A stretch of 8,087 nt of DNA from the NCBI GenBank assembly GCA_029256565.1, contig JAQSXQ010000057.1, forward strand, positions 1 to 8,087, read 5' to 3'. Source of the DNA: Mycobacterium sp. (GTDB taxonomy: Bacteria; Actinomycetota; Actinomycetes; Mycobacteriales; Mycobacteriaceae). Shown here piece after piece: positions 6,291 through 8,087 of the stretch. The notes below the pieces were generated by a model. It ran no database searches. It worked only from the letters and a program-made list of their open reading frames with translations, and was not told where the DNA came from. The first letter of the stretch is position 1, and every line of letters begins with the position of its first letter. The position numbers and the translations under genes were made by a program.

Positions 6291-6965
6291 TCAGTCCTGC
6301 GGCTTGACGTGCTTGGTCACCCACTCGGCGGCGAGCTTCACCAGCCCGGACTGCTGATACCGGACGTGGGCGTCGAAGTCCCTGCCCGGTGAGCAGATCG
6401 GGTCGTTGGTGTTGCACAGGTCCGCCGTGCGGGCGCCGAAGTCGGGACTCATGAGGGTGAGCGGTCGGCCGAGGCGCGCTGCCGGGTTGCCGAAGACGGT
6501 GACGGCGGCGACGTGCGGCACGACCGCGGCGGGCAGTGGCGCCGTGTACCCGAGCCCGGCGATCGGCGAGGTCGTGACGACGTCGATGACCGCCGCGCCC
6601 TGGGAGTATCCGCCGAGCACGATCTTGGTGTCGGGGCACTTCGCTGCGGTTGCCTGCAGGCGCTTGCTGGCGTCGGTGGCGCCAGCCGCCACCTGAAGGA
6701 AGTCGTACGACGCGGGGTACTTCACCGCGTACGACTCGACCTTCTGGCCCTTGACCATCGGTCGCAGGGCGTCGACCAGCGCCTTGCCGACCTTTCCGAT
6801 GCCCGGGGGTTCGTCGGTGCCGCGGGCGAAGATCACTTCGACGTCGGGGCACTTCGAGGCGGCGGCAGCTGCCGGCATCCCGATGCAGGTCGACGTCACG
6901 AGCACGCCGAGGACCGCCGCGACCATCGCGGTCATGCGTGCGCCTTGCGTGCTACCGACGGACAC
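6291..6965 (-). CDS. Secreted cutinase family esterase (Culp-type)
   Basis: This 224-residue exported serine esterase belongs to the cutinase family, which in mycobacteria comprises Culp enzymes that hydrolyse ester bonds in lipids. The first 36 or so residues form a signal peptide: a short n-region with Arg10, a hydrophobic stretch about 12-30, and an Ala-rich cleavage region near 32-37. The mature part has the FARGTDEPPG oxyanion region, nucleophile Ser121 in GYSQG, Asp188 in the CNTNDPIC loop and His200 (DAHVRY), so the Ser-Asp-His triad is complete. Cysteine pairs Cys39/Cys110 and Cys184/Cys191 match the two family disulfides. GTG 6965 is chosen because GAGGAG lies just upstream at proper spacing. 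An in-frame ATG at 7013 would add 16 residues ahead of the signal peptide. The gene converges on the Ntn hydrolase gene (10 nt between stops) and is divergent from the GGT gene. Confidence 0.94.
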   Translation of the reverse strand: MSVGSTQGARMTAMVAAVLGVLVTSTCIGMPAAAAASKCPDVEVIFARGTDEPPGIGKVGKALVDALRPMVKGQKVESYAVKYPASYDFLQVAAGATDASKRLQATAAKCPDTKIVLGGYSQGAAVIDVVTTSPIAGLGYTAPLPAAVVPHVAAVTVFGNPAARLGRPLTLMSPDFGARTADLCNTNDPICSPGRDFDAHVRYQQSGLVKLAAEWVTKHVKPQD

Positions 6966-7050
6966 GGGATCTCCTCGACATGGGCGTGCTGGGCATATAC
7001 CCATGCGCCACATGCATCACTCTAGTAACAGGGTCACGAATTGGCTACTG
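6966..7050. promoter_or_regulatory. Divergent promoter region between cutinase and gamma-glutamyltransferase genes
   Basis: These 85 bases separate two genes read away from each other, so both promoters should lie here or slightly inside the genes. On the minus strand TAGAGT (7024-7019) fits the TANNNT -10 pattern and would start transcription near 7012, giving a leader of about 47 nt with the Shine-Dalgarno GAGGAG before GTG 6965. No equally clear -10 was found for the plus strand. CATGGG (6979-6984) and CCCATG (7000-7005) form an inverted repeat, and inside it TGGGCATATACCCA (6990-7003) has perfect 4-base arms. It could be an operator, but no regulator family can be named. Confidence 0.4.
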
Positions 7051-8087
7051 ATGAACTACCGTCCAAAGATGCTGCGGATCCAGCTCACTCCCCGCATGGT
7101 GACGGTCCACCTCGCAATCCTGGTGCTCGTGCTCGCCGGTTGCGGCGATGACGGTGCGTCGACCGCCGTGGCCCCCACGCCGTGCGAGATCGTCTCGAAC
7201 GGCACGCCCGCGCCCAAGACGTCGGCCAAGCCGTCGCCCGCCGCGTCGCCGACGACCACGCAGAACCTGTCGACCAATCCCGAGGTGGCGACCGGCTACC
7301 GGACCGACATGACCCCGGTTCGGACGTCGACGTACGGCGTCGTGACGGCCAACCCGCTCGCCACGCAGGCCGCATGCGAGGTGCTGGGCGAAGGCGGAAC
7401 CGCCGCCGACGCCCTCGTGGTCGCCCAGACGGTGCTCGGACTCGTCGAGCCGCAGTCGTCCGGGATCGGTGGTGGCGGCTTCCTGGTGTACTACGACGCC
7501 GCGTCTAAGTCGGTGCAGGCCTACGACGGCCGCGAGGTGGCTCCCGCCGCGGCCACCGAGAACTACCTGAGGTGGATCGACGACGTCGACCGGACCGCGC
7601 CCAAGCCGGATGCCCGCGCGTCGGGCCGGTCGATCGGCGTACCGGGCGTGGTGCGCATGCTCGGCGACGTCCATGCCGAGCACGGCAAGGCGCCGTGGCG
7701 CGACCTGTTCGCTCCGGCGGTCGACCTCGCCGACGGTGGTTTCGACGTCAGCCCGCGATTGGCCAGCGCCATCGCCGATTCCGCGGCGAAGCTGAAGATC
7801 GACCCCGAGGCCGCCGCATACTTCCTCGGGCCCGACGGCAGCCCCAAGGCGGCAGGCACGCGTCTGACCAACCCGGCGTACTCGAAGACGTTGGGCGCCA
7901 TCGCATCCGAGGGCCCACAGGGCTTCTACACCGGGGCGGTCGCCGAGGCAGTGGTGGCGGAAGCCGCGGACACCTCGGGGGGCCGTACGCCGGGTCTCGT
8001 GACACTCGCCGACCTCGAGCGCTACACCGCGAAGAAGCGTGAGCCGCTGTGCGTTCCGTACCGCAACCACGAGGTGTGCGGCATGCC
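7051..8087 (+). CDS. ggtB: Gamma-glutamyltransferase, lipoprotein type (GgtB-like), 3' part outside window
   Basis: The frame is open from ATG 7051 to the right edge (345 codons plus 2 bases). The protein begins with a lipoprotein signal: a positive n-region, the hydrophobic stretch 17-29 and the lipobox LAGC with Cys31, followed by a Pro/Ser/Thr-rich linker to about residue 90. The GGT domain then starts: GGTAADALVVAQTVLGLVEP and SSGIGGGGFLVYY (115-148) are diagnostic, followed by YDGREVAPAAA, where the Arg contributes to substrate binding in known GGTs, and GSPKAAG (263-269). GGTs transfer or hydrolyse the gamma-glutamyl group of glutathione-like compounds, here probably outside the membrane. 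The window ends in the large-subunit half, before the autoprocessing/catalytic Thr, so activity cannot be confirmed. Four extra cysteines (45, 109, 334, 343) could form disulfides. Starts at 7069 or 7096 are possible, as no good Shine-Dalgarno decides. The symbol is by resemblance to the mycobacterial lipoprotein GGT. Confidence 0.93.
   Translation, partial: MNYRPKMLRIQLTPRMVTVHLAILVLVLAGCGDDGASTAVAPTPCEIVSNGTPAPKTSAKPSPAASPTTTQNLSTNPEVATGYRTDMTPVRTSTYGVVTANPLATQAACEVLGEGGTAADALVVAQTVLGLVEPQSSGIGGGGFLVYYDAASKSVQAYDGREVAPAAATENYLRWIDDVDRTAPKPDARASGRSIGVPGVVRMLGDVHAEHGKAPWRDLFAPAVDLADGGFDVSPRLASAIADSAAKLKIDPEAAAYFLGPDGSPKAAGTRLTNPAYSKTLGAIASEGPQGFYTGAVAEAVVAEAADTSGGRTPGLVTLADLERYTAKKREPLCVPYRNHEVCGM

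Noticed and set aside
6275..6296. Possible terminator between the convergent genes: GACTGA (6275-6280) with TCAGTC (6291-6296), plus the 10-base palindrome CTGACGTCAG at 6277-6286
   Set aside because: The stems are short, exclude each other in part, lie over both stop codons and have no T-run, so they do not support a terminator call.
7045..8070. Long minus-strand open frame (341 codons) opposite the gamma-glutamyltransferase
   Set aside because: It is a high-GC antisense shadow rich in Arg/Gly/His without domain motifs, while the plus strand encodes a clear lipobox and GGT motifs.
1..8087. Oleabc-type olefin synthesis cluster, since a thiolase-like enzyme and an extended SDR are present
   Set aside because: No OleB-like hydrolase or OleC-like AMP ligase is present, and the thiolase motifs are of the classical/SCP2-like type rather than OleA.

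Overview
The window looks like chromosomal DNA of a mycolic-acid actinobacterium, most likely a Mycobacterium/Mycolicibacterium species or a close relative. The evidence is high GC with strong G/C preference at third codon positions, an MmpL-family transporter, a secreted cutinase-like (Culp) esterase, a lipoprotein gamma-glutamyltransferase of GgtB type, a KstR-type operator sequence and a probable leaderless promoter. Seven protein genes are supported. No RNA genes, insertion sequences, CRISPR arrays or phage genes were seen.

Left part (1-5531): a 175-base leader carries a perfect match to the published KstR operator pattern TnnAACnnGTTnnA (21-34). Four closely spaced plus-strand genes follow and look like one operon: a thiolase (176-1342), an MmpL/RND transporter (1356-3557), a classical short-chain dehydrogenase (3590-4528) and an extended (epimerase/3beta-HSD/DFR-like) SDR (4533-5531). 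Gaps are 13, 32 and 4 bases. The first and last enzymes have unusual active sites. The thiolase keeps its nucleophilic Cys and catalytic His but lacks the second Cys and the usual NEAF motif. The extended SDR has YxxxR in place of YxxxK. Together the set suggests a small lipid- or steroid-CoA pathway: C-C bond making or breaking, two NAD(P)H redox steps, and membrane export by MmpL. The substrate cannot be read from the sequence.

Middle (5585-6280): a stand-alone proteasome-type Ntn hydrolase has Thr1/Asp17/Lys33 in register and the Thr directly after the initiator Met. It appears to have its own leaderless promoter, so it is probably not part of the upstream operon.

Right part (6291-8087): a minus-strand secreted cutinase family esterase converges on the Ntn hydrolase gene. 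It is divergent from a lipoprotein gamma-glutamyltransferase that runs off the right edge before its catalytic Thr. The 85-base gap between these two genes must hold both promoters and contains a small inverted repeat.
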